Source: JAGVPT01 sp035505655
GTDB lineage: Bacteria > Bacteroidota > Ignavibacteria > UBA10030 > UBA8401
NCBI GenBank assembly: GCA_035505655.1
Contig: DATJQP010000036.1
Location: forward strand, 1-52,622
Length of the DNA: 52,622 bases
Reading direction: 5' to 3'
Positions 1-7,850 of this stretch are shown one piece after another; position 1 is the stretch's first letter; each line of letters starts with the position of its first letter. Below the pieces are notes generated by a model. The model saw only the letters and a list, made by a program, of their open reading frames with translations. It was not told the DNA's origin and made no database searches. A program made the position numbers and the translations under genes.

Positions 1-76
1 CATAGAGGGCGACAAGAAACGCAAGACCGACGCTTGCGATGATGATGCTTCCCCTCTGTGTGTGACGGTAAGTCAT
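1..76 (-). CDS. Partial small membrane protein at the end of the Kdp locus
   Basis: Only the first 25 codons lie in the window; the gene runs off the left edge. The visible N-terminus reads MTYRHTQRGS followed by a hydrophobic stretch rich in Ile, Val, Ala and Leu, so it is probably an inner-membrane protein with an early transmembrane helix. The ATG lies 8 bases after the stop of the KdpD-like gene on the same strand, which suggests translation in the same operon. I do not recognise the family with certainty, and a function cannot be given from this fragment. Confidence 0.55.
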   Translation of the reverse strand, partial: MTYRHTQRGSIIIASVGLAFLVALY

Positions 77-84
77 GAGCGGCT

Positions 85-744
85 CTACTGTTCGTGGATG
101 GTGCTGAAGAATGGAATCAAATGTTCAAACGGATCGGCGGCCGCAAAGACAAGCGAAAGAACCTCATCCTTCGGCAGATCGGTGTTTCGGCTGAACGGAG
201 CGGGAAAATGCGCAGAGACATATTCAAGCGCGTTTTTTAAATTCGATCCAAAGGCAGAGTAGGCAGAGGTGACGACGCTGATTCCCGCATCAAGCATGTC
301 GCGGATGTCTTGATATCGCATCTCACGGCCGGATGCCGAGATCTTGACGTGCAGGAAATTGTCAACGATGAGAAGGGCGGGGGATCGCCTGAGGATAGCC
401 TCTTCGTCCAGCTCGTAATATTCCTTCTTGCCGCACGTTACCACTTTTGGCGGAATAATCCGGACAGAAGGGAAATCGATCTCCCTGTGTTCGTCTTCCA
501 GCGCCACGACGACGTCGACACCCGACGCAAGGAGACGCCTCCCTTCTGCCACCATCCCCTCGAAAAGGTTCGGGAGTGGAATCCTCGTCACGAAGACTTT
601 GAGCTTTCCCGTGCTTCTCTTCGGCTCATCAGCATGCGCCGCATGAAGTATCGCACGATGATCGGTCGAAGAGGGGCGAGGGCGCGAAGCTCGACCAACC
701 TCCCGCTGCGCAGAAAGAATTTCTCTCGGCAAGTAGTGTTTCAT
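85..744 (-). CDS. Stand-alone KdpD-like sensor domain with degenerate nucleotide-binding motifs
   Basis: About 219 residues matching only the N-terminal cytoplasmic domain of the potassium sensor kinase KdpD; the USP domain, membrane domain and kinase core are absent. Recognisable landmarks are KLKVFVTRIP, GVDVVVALEDEHRE, RRSPALLIVDN, RYQDIRDMLDAG and VVTSAYSAFGSNLKNALE. In KdpD the region after KLK is a P-loop (GxPGVGKT) and the later acidic pair is DE; here the P-loop is replaced by TRIPLPNLF and the pair is DN, so ATP binding is probably lost. ATG at 744 has a weak GGTG-type ribosome site; a GTG at 753 is an alternative. It follows the small membrane protein gene by about 10 bases and is likely co-transcribed with kdp. 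A non-catalytic regulatory or scaffold role is inferred. Confidence 0.75.
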   Translation of the reverse strand: MKHYLPREILSAQREVGRASRPRPSSTDHRAILHAAHADEPKRSTGKLKVFVTRIPLPNLFEGMVAEGRRLLASGVDVVVALEDEHREIDFPSVRIIPPKVVTCGKKEYYELDEEAILRRSPALLIVDNFLHVKISASGREMRYQDIRDMLDAGISVVTSAYSAFGSNLKNALEYVSAHFPAPFSRNTDLPKDEVLSLVFAAADPFEHLIPFFSTIHEQ

Positions 745-754
745 GACAATCACC

Positions 755-982
755 CTATCGCTGAGGATTATGATTCATTCCGGGAACATCCCAGTGGCCG
801 ATCTGTGCCGGGAAGTGAGCCAAACGGGCGTGGATGACTTCTTCCGCTGTTTCGAACCCCGGTAAATTCGCAGGTTTCGCCGAGTCACTTTCGTTTCTCC
901 GATCTCTTCCTCTCCTTAGAAGAGAGACCATTGAACCAAGGTAGAAGAGCGAAAGCACTAGCGCTACGACAGCTCCGATCAT
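755..982 (-). CDS. Kdp-associated small membrane protein A (ARLAHFP motif)
   Basis: A 75-residue protein with one predicted N-terminal transmembrane helix (MIGAVVALVLSLFYLGSMVS), a basic RRGRDRR stretch, and a polar C-terminal tail containing HARLAHFPAQIGHW. The start at 982 is chosen because AAGGAGG lies 7 bases upstream; an in-frame ATG at 1006 lacks such a site. The tail is clearly homologous to that of the small protein at 5919-6125, at the other end of the kdp genes. It lies between kdpB and the KdpD-like gene. Positive-inside logic puts the conserved tail in the cytoplasm. I do not recognise a named family; function unknown, but location suggests a Kdp accessory subunit or regulator. 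Confidence 0.75.
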   Translation of the reverse strand: MIGAVVALVLSLFYLGSMVSLLRRGRDRRNESDSAKPANLPGFETAEEVIHARLAHFPAQIGHWDVPGMNHNPQR

Positions 983-1142
983 CGGTGTGCCTCCTTTGAG
1001 TTTCATACGCTACAAAATTAATCGATCGAGCCTGTGCGGGCAATGAAGGGGGGGTAAAAAGGGGAGAGCCTGTTGTAAGGAACTTGTTAAGAAGAACTGG
1101 GGGAATCTCAATTTCCCTTGACACCCGGATGAACGCATCGAG

Positions 1143-1167
1143 AACGGGAGCCTCCGAGGCTCCCGTT
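1143..1167 (-). terminator. GC-rich hairpin just after kdpB
   Basis: A perfect inverted repeat, AACGGGAGCCT and AGGCTCCCGTT with a 3-base loop, begins 14 bases past the kdpB stop codon. There is no run of T after it in the minus direction, so it may be a partial terminator or an mRNA-stabilising/processing hairpin that lowers expression of the downstream small protein and KdpD-like gene relative to the pump. Confidence 0.5.
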
Positions 1168-1180
1168 TCGAGACGCGATA

Positions 1181-3319
1181 TCAGACGAGTTTGAGGGCGA
1201 CGAGGATCAGGTCGACGAGCTTGATGCCAAAGAAGGGGACGATGATTCCGCCGACGCCGTAAAGGAAGAGGTGGCGTCGCAGGAGATGGACCGCGCTCAC
1301 CGGACGGTACTTCACGCCGCGAAGAGCGAGGGGAATGAGCGCCACGATGATGAGAGCGTTGAAAATAACCGCCGAGAGGATCGCGCTCTCCGGGGTTGCA
1401 AGCCTCATGATGTTGAGGGCATTCAACACTGGATAAGTTGTGGCAAAGGCGGCCGGAATGATGGCGAAGTACTTCGCGACGTCGTTCGCGATGCTGAAGG
1501 TCGTCAGCGTGCCGCGGGTCATAAGGAGCTGCTTGCCGATTTCCACGATCTCGAGAAGTTTTGTCGGGTTGCTGTCGAGGTCGATCATGTTGGCCGCCTC
1601 GCGCGCCGATTGCGTGCCGGTGTTCATCGCCACGGCGACGTCCGCCTGCGCCAGGGCCGGGGCATCGTTCGTCCCATCTCCCGTCATCGCGACGAGCCGA
1701 CCTCCTTTTTGATAATCGCGGATGAGCCTGAGCTTGTCCTCCGGCTTCGCCTCGGCAAGAAAATCGTCGACCCCCGCCTCGGCGGCAATGGCCGTAGCTG
1801 TAAGCCTGTTGTCTCCGGTGATCATGACCGTTTTGATTCCCATCTGTCTCAGATGAGCGAAGCGTTCCTTGATGCCTCCTTTGACAATATCCTTGAGGTG
1901 AATAACTCCCAGCACCTCCTTGTTCTCCACAACGACCAGCGGCGTCGCTCCGACGCGGCTGATATCCTGCACCGTCTGATTGACCACGGCCGGGAATGTT
2001 CCCCCCAACTCCTCCACGTAAAGCTTGATCGCCTCTGCGGCCCCTTTCCGAATCATTCGCTTCCCGTTCTTTCCCTCAGGATGAATATCGGCGCCGCTCA
2101 TCCGCGTTTGGGCGCTGAAGGGAACAAAATGGGCCGAGATTTCATGAACTTTTCGCTCGCGGAGACCGTACTTCTCTTTTGCCAGGACGACGATGGAGCG
2201 CCCCTCGGGGGTTTCATCGGCGAGTGAGGCAAGCTGCGCCGCGTCGGCGAGGCGTTCTTTGGTGACACCCGGGGCCGGTGTGAACTCCGTCGCCATTCTG
2301 TTGCCGAGCGTCACGGTCCCTGTTTTGTCGAGAAGCAATACGTCGACATCGCCGGCCGCTTCGATTGCACGCCCCGAAGTGGCAATGACGTTGTGGCGGA
2401 TCATCCGGTCCATCCCCGCTATGCCGATCGCCGAAAGGAGCCCGCCGATCGTTGTGGGGATGAGGCAGACGAGGAGAGCCACAAGCACCGTGACGGTCAC
2501 GGGGGATCCTTGGCCGGCCGCACCGACGCTAAAGAGCGAATAAGGAAGAAGAGTAACGCAGACCATCAGAAAAATGATGGTGAAGGCGGCAAGGAGGATA
2601 TTCAGGGCAATCTCATTCGGGGTCTTCTGTCGCTTCGCCCCCTCGATCAGGTGAATCATCCTGTCAAGGAAGCCTCCTCCCGGCTCCGCGGTGGCGCGAA
2701 TGACAAGCCAATCCGAAAGGACCCTCGTTCCTCCGGTGACGGCACTTCGGTCGCCGCCCGATTCACGAATCACCGGCGCACTCTCTCCAGTGATGGCGCT
2801 TTCGTCGACTGAAGCAATTCCCTCGACCACCTCGCCGTCGACGGCGATGACGTCTCCCGCTTCTGCAAGGAAGACATCCCCCTTCTTCAGGAAGGAAGAG
2901 GCAACGACATCAAACTCGGATTTCCGGGACGCGCCCCGGAGCCTCTTCGCCTTCGTCTCCTGCCGGGCGCGGCGAAGCGCCTCGGCCTGAGCTTTCCCGC
3001 GACCTTCGGCGAGAGCCTCGGAGAAGTTCGCAAAAAGAACGGTGAACCAAAGCCAGAGGGAGACGCTCCCGATGTACCATGGAGCCGCCTCTCCCTGACC
3101 CGTCAATGCCTGGATCCAGAGTCCGAGGGTGAGCAGAGCGCCGACCTCGACAACAAACATAACGGGGTTTTTCACCATCCATCGGGGATTGAGCTTCCTG
3201 AAGGAATCGATGAGCGCGCCGCGAACCATTCCGCCTGTCAATCCAAGCGGCTTCCTGAGCTGCTGGGATGAGAAGGCGTCAGCGACAGCGTGTTGTTTTT
3301 GCGGAGTCTGGATGAGCAT
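1181..3319 (-). CDS. kdpB: Potassium-transporting P-type ATPase, catalytic subunit KdpB
   Basis: 712 residues, close to the family's usual 680-700. KdpB is the ATP-hydrolysing subunit of the high-affinity KdpFABC potassium pump in the inner membrane. The actuator TGES motif (SAITGESAPVIRESGGD), the phosphorylation motif DKTGTVT and the hinge motif GDGTNDAPALAQAD are intact, as is the following AREAANMIDLDSNPTKLLE segment typical of KdpB. The serine in TGES is the residue whose phosphorylation inhibits E. coli KdpB, so that control could apply here. The start has no clear ribosome site; it sits 51 bases after the kdpA stop. Gene order is unusual because kdpC is not downstream but upstream of kdpFA. 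Confidence 0.98.
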   Translation of the reverse strand: MLIQTPQKQHAVADAFSSQQLRKPLGLTGGMVRGALIDSFRKLNPRWMVKNPVMFVVEVGALLTLGLWIQALTGQGEAAPWYIGSVSLWLWFTVLFANFSEALAEGRGKAQAEALRRARQETKAKRLRGASRKSEFDVVASSFLKKGDVFLAEAGDVIAVDGEVVEGIASVDESAITGESAPVIRESGGDRSAVTGGTRVLSDWLVIRATAEPGGGFLDRMIHLIEGAKRQKTPNEIALNILLAAFTIIFLMVCVTLLPYSLFSVGAAGQGSPVTVTVLVALLVCLIPTTIGGLLSAIGIAGMDRMIRHNVIATSGRAIEAAGDVDVLLLDKTGTVTLGNRMATEFTPAPGVTKERLADAAQLASLADETPEGRSIVVLAKEKYGLRERKVHEISAHFVPFSAQTRMSGADIHPEGKNGKRMIRKGAAEAIKLYVEELGGTFPAVVNQTVQDISRVGATPLVVVENKEVLGVIHLKDIVKGGIKERFAHLRQMGIKTVMITGDNRLTATAIAAEAGVDDFLAEAKPEDKLRLIRDYQKGGRLVAMTGDGTNDAPALAQADVAVAMNTGTQSAREAANMIDLDSNPTKLLEIVEIGKQLLMTRGTLTTFSIANDVAKYFAIIPAAFATTYPVLNALNIMRLATPESAILSAVIFNALIIVALIPLALRGVKYRPVSAVHLLRRHLFLYGVGGIIVPFFGIKLVDLILVALKLV

Positions 3320-3370
3320 AGGAGATCTTTTGTATGGATATGGATAAGGCGAAGTCGATATGGCGACCGC

Positions 3371-5119
3371 TCAATGCATCAGCGTAAGATGTTCGACAAT
3401 CGGGCCGAGCGCCAGCGCGGGGATGAAGTTCAGCGCTCCGACGATAATAACCACCGCCACAAGCCAGAAGATGAAGAGCGGGGTGTGAGTCGGGAGGGTC
3501 CCGTCGCTCGGAGGGACGAGCTTCTTCCGAACCAGCGATCCTCCCAGCGCGAGAGTTGGAACGGCCAGCCAGTACCGGCCGATAAGCATTGCCAGACCGC
3601 CCGTAAGATTATAGAACGGCGTATTGACGCTCGCTCCGGCGAAGGCGCTCCCGTTGTTGTTCGCCTGCGAAGTGAAGACATAGAGTATTTCGCTGAAACC
3701 GTGAGGTCCGGGATTGAGGATCGCCGCCTTTCCGGCGTCGGTGACGACTGCGATGGCGGTGAACACCAGGACCGCGATCGGCATGATGAGGATCAGGAGC
3801 GACGCCATCTTCATTTCGTACGCCTCTATTTTGTGCCCGAGATACTCGGGAGTGCGCCCCACGAGAAGGCCGGCCACAAAGACTGCCACGATAACGAAGA
3901 CGAGCATGCCGTAGAGACCCGAGCCGACTCCGCCGAAAATGACCTCACCGAAATGGAGCATCACCAGTGTGACGAACCCGCCCATCGGCATGAAGGAATC
4001 GTGCATCGAATTGACCGATCCGTTGGATGCCGACGTCGTCGCGGTTGCCCAGATCACCGAGTTGGGAATACCGAACCGAACTTCTTTTCCCTCCATGTTG
4101 CCGCCGGGCTGAAGGGCGCTTGAGGCCTGGTCGATGTTCAGTCCTCTGAATAGAGGGTTGCTGCTCTCCTCGGCCCACGCCGCAAGGGCAAGAAATCCGA
4201 CAAAGACAATCGTCATTGCCGCAAGAATTGCCCATCCCTGCCTGGTGTCGTTCACCATGACGCCGTACGTGTAGCAGAGAGCCGCCGCAATCAGCAGGAT
4301 GGAGAGCATTTCAAGGAAATTGGAGAACGGAGTCGGATTCTCGAACGGATGTGAAGAGTTGACGTTGAAGAACCCTCCGCCGTTCGTGCCGAGCTGTTTG
4401 ATGGCGATCTGCGAAGCCGCGGGACCGACGGCGATCTGTTGGTCGGTCACTTTTGTAGCGGCGGAATCGGTCGTTGTGGTCGGCTGAAGGAGATGGGCCG
4501 ATACGTAAGGAGACATCGTCTGCACGACTCCTTGCGAGACAAGCAGGAGAGCCAGAACGAACGAGAGAGGAAGCAGAATATAGAGTGTCGATCGTGTGAG
4601 GTCGACCCAGAAATTGCCGAGCGTCTTTGCGGAGTGCCGGGCGAGCCCGCGTATGAAGAGGACAAGGATCGCCATGCCGGTCGCGGCGGAGACAAAGTTC
4701 TGGACTGTGAGGGCCGCCATCTGGGTCAGGTAACTCATCGTCGTCTCCCCGCCGTACCCCTGCCAGTTCGTGTTGGTGGCGAAGCTCACCGCGGTATTGA
4801 AGGATGAATCGGGCGTCACCGCCGCCATTCCCTGCGGATTCAGGGGGAAGAGCTGCTGAAGGCGCTGGATCCCATAGACCGCGAGGAAGCTTACAAAATT
4901 AAAGAGGAGCATGGCAAGTGCGTTCTCTTTCCAATCGTACTCTTCATCGGCCTTGATGCCGGCAACGCGGTAGATGAGACGCTCAATCGGTCCGAACACG
5001 GGGTCGAGGAACGTCTTTTCGCGTTGGTAGACGCGCGCCATGAATTTCCCCAGCGGTTTCGCGAGAAGGATCAGGACGGCGAGGTAGAAAACGATCTGGA
5101 ATAGGCCATTGAATGTCAT
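3371..5119 (-). CDS. kdpA: Potassium-transporting ATPase, ion-channel subunit KdpA
   Basis: 582 residues with about ten hydrophobic segments. KdpA is the channel-like subunit, related to SKT potassium transporters, that selects K+ in the KdpFABC pump. The four selectivity-filter regions can be read in order: TNTNWQGYGGE, QLGTNGGGFFN, MPMGGFVT followed by GGVGSGLYG, and SQANNNGSAFAG. The N-terminus MTFNGLFQIVFYLAVL is a typical KdpA start. The ATG overlaps the kdpF stop as ATGA, so translation of the two is probably coupled. Confidence 0.98.
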   Translation of the reverse strand: MTFNGLFQIVFYLAVLILLAKPLGKFMARVYQREKTFLDPVFGPIERLIYRVAGIKADEEYDWKENALAMLLFNFVSFLAVYGIQRLQQLFPLNPQGMAAVTPDSSFNTAVSFATNTNWQGYGGETTMSYLTQMAALTVQNFVSAATGMAILVLFIRGLARHSAKTLGNFWVDLTRSTLYILLPLSFVLALLLVSQGVVQTMSPYVSAHLLQPTTTTDSAATKVTDQQIAVGPAASQIAIKQLGTNGGGFFNVNSSHPFENPTPFSNFLEMLSILLIAAALCYTYGVMVNDTRQGWAILAAMTIVFVGFLALAAWAEESSNPLFRGLNIDQASSALQPGGNMEGKEVRFGIPNSVIWATATTSASNGSVNSMHDSFMPMGGFVTLVMLHFGEVIFGGVGSGLYGMLVFVIVAVFVAGLLVGRTPEYLGHKIEAYEMKMASLLILIMPIAVLVFTAIAVVTDAGKAAILNPGPHGFSEILYVFTSQANNNGSAFAGASVNTPFYNLTGGLAMLIGRYWLAVPTLALGGSLVRKKLVPPSDGTLPTHTPLFIFWLVAVVIIVGALNFIPALALGPIVEHLTLMH

Positions 5120-5208
5120 TCAAACATCTCCGGTTTAAGGAGTGCGACAAATAGGTAAACAAGCAGACCGGCGGAAATCAGACCGGCAATCCAATAAAGT
5201 GCTATCAT
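5116..5208 (-). CDS. kdpF: KdpF, small stabilising subunit of the Kdp pump
   Basis: A 30-residue peptide, MIALYWIAGLISAGLLVYLF followed by VALLKPEMFE, consisting of one transmembrane helix and ending in the LxxPExF pattern usual for KdpF. A GGGAGAG ribosome site precedes the ATG. The gene overlaps the preceding microprotein gene and kdpA, each by an ATGA stop/start overlap. KdpF binds KdpA and stabilises the complex in E. coli. Size, sequence and position make the assignment firm. Confidence 0.92.
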   Translation of the reverse strand: MIALYWIAGLISAGLLVYLFVALLKPEMFE

Positions 5209-5312
5209 TGCTTCTCTCCCGAATCATGTTTTGCGAGAACGTCGCACAATTTAGCCAAACCCCAGGTGAGGATGAAGAAGAGCGTCGCGACGCCAATATA
5301 GAGGAGATCCAT
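5205..5312 (-). CDS. Kdp-associated 35-residue membrane microprotein
   Basis: A single-helix peptide beginning MDLLYIGVATLFFILTWGLA and ending KLCDVLAKHDSGEKQ. ATG at 5312 is chosen because AAAGGAG lies about 8 bases upstream; an in-frame ATG at 5318 is too close to that site and overlaps the kdpC stop. Its stop overlaps the kdpF start (ATGA). Small proteins with the MDxLYI...WGxxxLC pattern occur just ahead of kdpF in other bacteria, so it is probably a genuine conserved gene, though its role is unknown. The tight overlaps imply stoichiometric translation with KdpF and KdpA. Confidence 0.75.
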   Translation of the reverse strand: MDLLYIGVATLFFILTWGLAKLCDVLAKHDSGEKQ

Positions 5313-5314
5313 GG

Positions 5315-5908
5315 TCATTGCTCCTTTGTGGAACGGCCCAGGTCGTCAAGGGCCAGATTGAGATTCAGCACATTTACCCGCGGTTCTCCGAGAAAACCGA
5401 ACTGCCTTCCCTCTGTCCATTTGTCCACCAGCGAGGTCACCTCCGCATCCTTGAGACCGCGAATGCGGGCAACGCGGGGAACCTGGTAGAGTGCTGCGGC
5501 AACGCTGATATGAGGATCGAGCCCGCTGCCGGATGAAGTCACCAGGTCGACGGGAATCGGCGAGGTGTTGAGTGAATCGGCAGCTTTCAAATCGCTCACT
5601 CGCTTCTTCACCTCATCGATGAGCGCTGAATTCGACGGACCCAGGTTTGAACCGGATGAGCTTCCACCGTTGTAGGCGTATGGACCGGTCGCGGAGACTC
5701 GGCCCCAGAAATACTTGGGGTCGGAAAAAGGCTGTCCGATGAGCTCTGAGCCGGCCACCTTTCCGTCCTTCTGTATCAAGCTCCCGTTTGCTTTTGTCGG
5801 AAAGATCAACTGGGAAACCCCGGTAACCGCGTAGGGATAGATCAAACCGGTGAGGAGGGTGAAGAGGACAAGAGAAATCACCGCGATCCGAAGGTGTTTG
5901 AGAAACAT
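5315..5908 (-). CDS. kdpC: Potassium-transporting ATPase subunit KdpC
   Basis: 197 residues with one N-terminal transmembrane helix (LRIAVISLVLFTLLTGLIYP) and a periplasmic domain, the usual KdpC plan. Typical stretches include ANGSLI, GSELIGQPFSDPKYFWGRVSA, SSGSGLDPHIS and LGEPRVNVLNLNLAL. KdpC assists assembly and ATP binding of the pump. AAGGAAA lies 6 bases before the ATG. In most genomes kdpC follows kdpB; here it precedes kdpF and kdpA, which is unusual. Its C-terminal codons overlap the upstream in-frame ATG of the microprotein gene. Confidence 0.97.
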   Translation of the reverse strand: MFLKHLRIAVISLVLFTLLTGLIYPYAVTGVSQLIFPTKANGSLIQKDGKVAGSELIGQPFSDPKYFWGRVSATGPYAYNGGSSSGSNLGPSNSALIDEVKKRVSDLKAADSLNTSPIPVDLVTSSGSGLDPHISVAAALYQVPRVARIRGLKDAEVTSLVDKWTEGRQFGFLGEPRVNVLNLNLALDDLGRSTKEQ

Positions 5909-5918
5909 TGTGCTTTCC

Positions 5919-6125
5919 TTATCGGTTGTGATTTTTGTTCAGTCGTGAGATCCACCAATGACCGATCTGGCTCGGGAAATGAGCGAGCCGTGCGTTGATG
6001 ATGTCGTTTTGTTCTGCGGTATCGGGGTCAATGGACATGGATGAAACACTCTCCCTCTCATGATGGGAGTACGCGAGTATCCCCAGCAGGGGGGCAAGCG
6101 ATAACTGCAGCAAGGCTCTTATCAT
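5919..6125 (-). CDS. Kdp-associated small membrane protein B (ARLAHFP motif)
   Basis: 68 residues: an N-terminal hydrophobic helix (MIRALLQLSLAPLLGILAYS) and a tail containing NARLAHFPSQIGHWW. The start at 6125 is supported by AGGAGG 10 bases upstream. The tail matches small protein A at 755-982 (ARLAHFP[AS]QIGHW plus a final N-x-N-x-R-like end), and the underlying DNA is also similar, so the two are paralogues bracketing the pump genes. It is the first gene of the kdpC-F-A-B run, 10 bases before kdpC. No known family recognised; a membrane-anchored accessory or regulatory role is inferred from location. Confidence 0.75.
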   Translation of the reverse strand: MIRALLQLSLAPLLGILAYSHHERESVSSMSIDPDTAEQNDIINARLAHFPSQIGHWWISRLNKNHNR

Positions 6126-6206
6126 GTTCGACGATCCTCCTGATACTGGTGTCTTTGAGCCAACGACTGATGGTCGTTGACCCGTCGGACTCGACCTGGC
6201 GGTACT

Positions 6207-6235
6207 CCGGAGATCCGGGCTTCCCGTTACTCCGG
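6207..6235 (-). promoter_or_regulatory. Structured leader hairpin upstream of the kdp genes
   Basis: In the 230-base gap between the porin stop and small protein B, the minus strand can fold into a two-part hairpin: outer arms CCGGAG and CTCCGG, a 3x3 internal loop, and an inner CGGG/CCCG stem with a 3-base loop. It lies about 80 bases before the first ATG. A second, weaker stem (CAACGAC / GTCGTTG) lies between it and the gene. It could be part of a regulated 5' leader; no known riboswitch class was recognised. Confidence 0.3.
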
Positions 6236-6355
6236 TCACCTTCACATAATGTAAGGGGTGGATGAGAGGGCTCCAATCAACGGCCGATAAAGATGGCCGT
6301 GGACTGCATAAATTTCCCGTAAAGAAGAGAATCTTATCGACCCTCTCATCGATTT

Positions 6356-7474
6356 TCAGAACGTGACAATGGCTCCAAGAAGTGCAGTCGGCTGCGACGA
6401 CCTTACGAGATTTCCGGTGCTCGCCGAAACGAACGAAGGACCATTCGCGAAATCGTCCCGAAGCTCGAACCTTAAGATCAGCGGATCCAGTGGCCGATAC
6501 TCGTACGTCACGGTCACTTCCTTGTACGTCGCCTTTGGATAAAGAGCTCCAGTCGTGTAGCCGTTTGGATCGTAGTAGACCTCACCACGAAGTGCGGCAT
6601 CGGAGTGCGAGCTAAGGTTCTCCTTCGCGTAGACCGCCACTCCCTTCCAGATGTTCATCGTCCCCTGAACAGGCTCACGGCCGTATGTGCCGTCGAGCGC
6701 GAAGGAGAGATTGTCGCCAACCTGCTGGGTCACAATAAGCTCGGCGACATCCTTCTTGCCATAGGGAGCTCCGGGTGCCTGCTCGAAGCCGCTCATGCCG
6801 TTCAGTGTCACGGCGGTCGTCAATGTTGGTGAATAATTCAGCGCCAGACCGACCGATTTTGAGTGGTTGTTGTCGATGTCCGTATTCCAGCTGTTCACGA
6901 GATGGAGCGCGACGGTGAAGTTTCCCGAGACCGGGTACGTAAGCCGCATCCCCGTGTGATAATAGGGGATAGCCCAGGCGAACATGAGAGATCGGCTGTA
7001 GTTCCAGTTTCCGTTCGACTCGATCACTTCGTATCCCATCATGGTGGCGAACTTTCCGACATCGATTGTCAGACCCGAGCCGATCGGCGCGACAGCCGTG
7101 AGATAGGCCTGTTCGACGAGGTTTAGCGTTGTCGTCGAGGCGACGGTCGTTCCGTTTATCGGATTGATCAATCCCTGGACGATATCGTTCCCGGTGCCGA
7201 TGGCAAGATCGACGCGGAATCCGACAGGCTGGGCCTGTTCCTGAACGCTCAACTTTGCCATGTTCAGGGAGAATTGGTTTTCGTAAAGATCAAAGTTTCT
7301 CAACTGATTCAGCTGCGTTGAGGGACTGTTGAAGTTCTTGCTGTAGTACGCATCCACAAAACCACTCCAGGAAATTTTCGAGGCGGGAGCAGGCGTTGGG
7401 GTCGAGGTGGAATCGGCTCCGAGCGCGATGACAGAGATGCCAAGCAGCATCAACAGCGGGATGAACTTTTTCAT
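6356..7474 (-). CDS. Outer-membrane beta-barrel porin of the OmpL/BBP2-like type
   Basis: 372 residues with a signal peptide (MKKFIPLLMLLGISVIALGA) and a barrel rich in alternating hydrophobic and polar strands, ending in aromatic-rich LLGAIVTF. Sequence features such as SWSGFVDAYYSKNFNSP, FRVDLAIGTGND, VGKFATMMGYEVIESNGNWNYSRS and YYHTGMRLTYPVS are typical of the outer-membrane porin family often annotated as beta-barrel porin 2. The start at 7474 has GGAGG 7 bases upstream. It precedes the kdp genes on the same strand by 230 bases, and homologues are often found near kdp operons, so a role in passage of ions or small solutes across the outer membrane is inferred. Confidence 0.8.
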   Translation of the reverse strand: MKKFIPLLMLLGISVIALGADSTSTPTPAPASKISWSGFVDAYYSKNFNSPSTQLNQLRNFDLYENQFSLNMAKLSVQEQAQPVGFRVDLAIGTGNDIVQGLINPINGTTVASTTTLNLVEQAYLTAVAPIGSGLTIDVGKFATMMGYEVIESNGNWNYSRSLMFAWAIPYYHTGMRLTYPVSGNFTVALHLVNSWNTDIDNNHSKSVGLALNYSPTLTTAVTLNGMSGFEQAPGAPYGKKDVAELIVTQQVGDNLSFALDGTYGREPVQGTMNIWKGVAVYAKENLSSHSDAALRGEVYYDPNGYTTGALYPKATYKEVTVTYEYRPLDPLILRFELRDDFANGPSFVSASTGNLVRSSQPTALLGAIVTF

Positions 7475-7850
7475 GCACAGACCTCCAGTAAGAGAAAGGA
7501 TTATCCCCAGCGTCGAACTTTGTGGATTCAAATTCGTCGTTCCAGATTCAATTCGCAATCAACAGAGGGTAAAGAAGAGTGAGGAGATCGTAAAGAAGCT
7601 GTTAATTGGCTTTTCCATGATCCGAATCAGGCCGTTCAAAGTCGGTGCCATGCATTGTAGGGTTGAAACGATCGAATTGTTGTTGAGTCCATGTTTACAT
7701 CCCGCCGGCGTGTCAGTTTTCCGAACATTTGCCTTTCACGGCCCACTTACCTGCGCTAAACGGGAGTGGAGCGAATTCTCATCCGGTTTTTTGTGTTGAT
7801 TCACTGTAGCGGATCAGACGATCTCCATTTTTCGTCGAGAGAAGACCTTC
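7475..7850. other. Divergent intergenic region between porin/kdp and proton ATPase
   Basis: 376 bases separate the minus-strand porin start from the plus-strand ATPase start, so promoters for both directions should lie here. I see no convincing open reading frame, repeat or strong consensus promoter. The segment is more AT-rich than its neighbours. Confidence 0.5.

Noticed and set aside
85..744. Complete KdpD sensor kinase
   Set aside because: Only the N-terminal domain is present; no membrane, HisKA or HATPase segments follow, and a new gene starts 8 bases after the stop.
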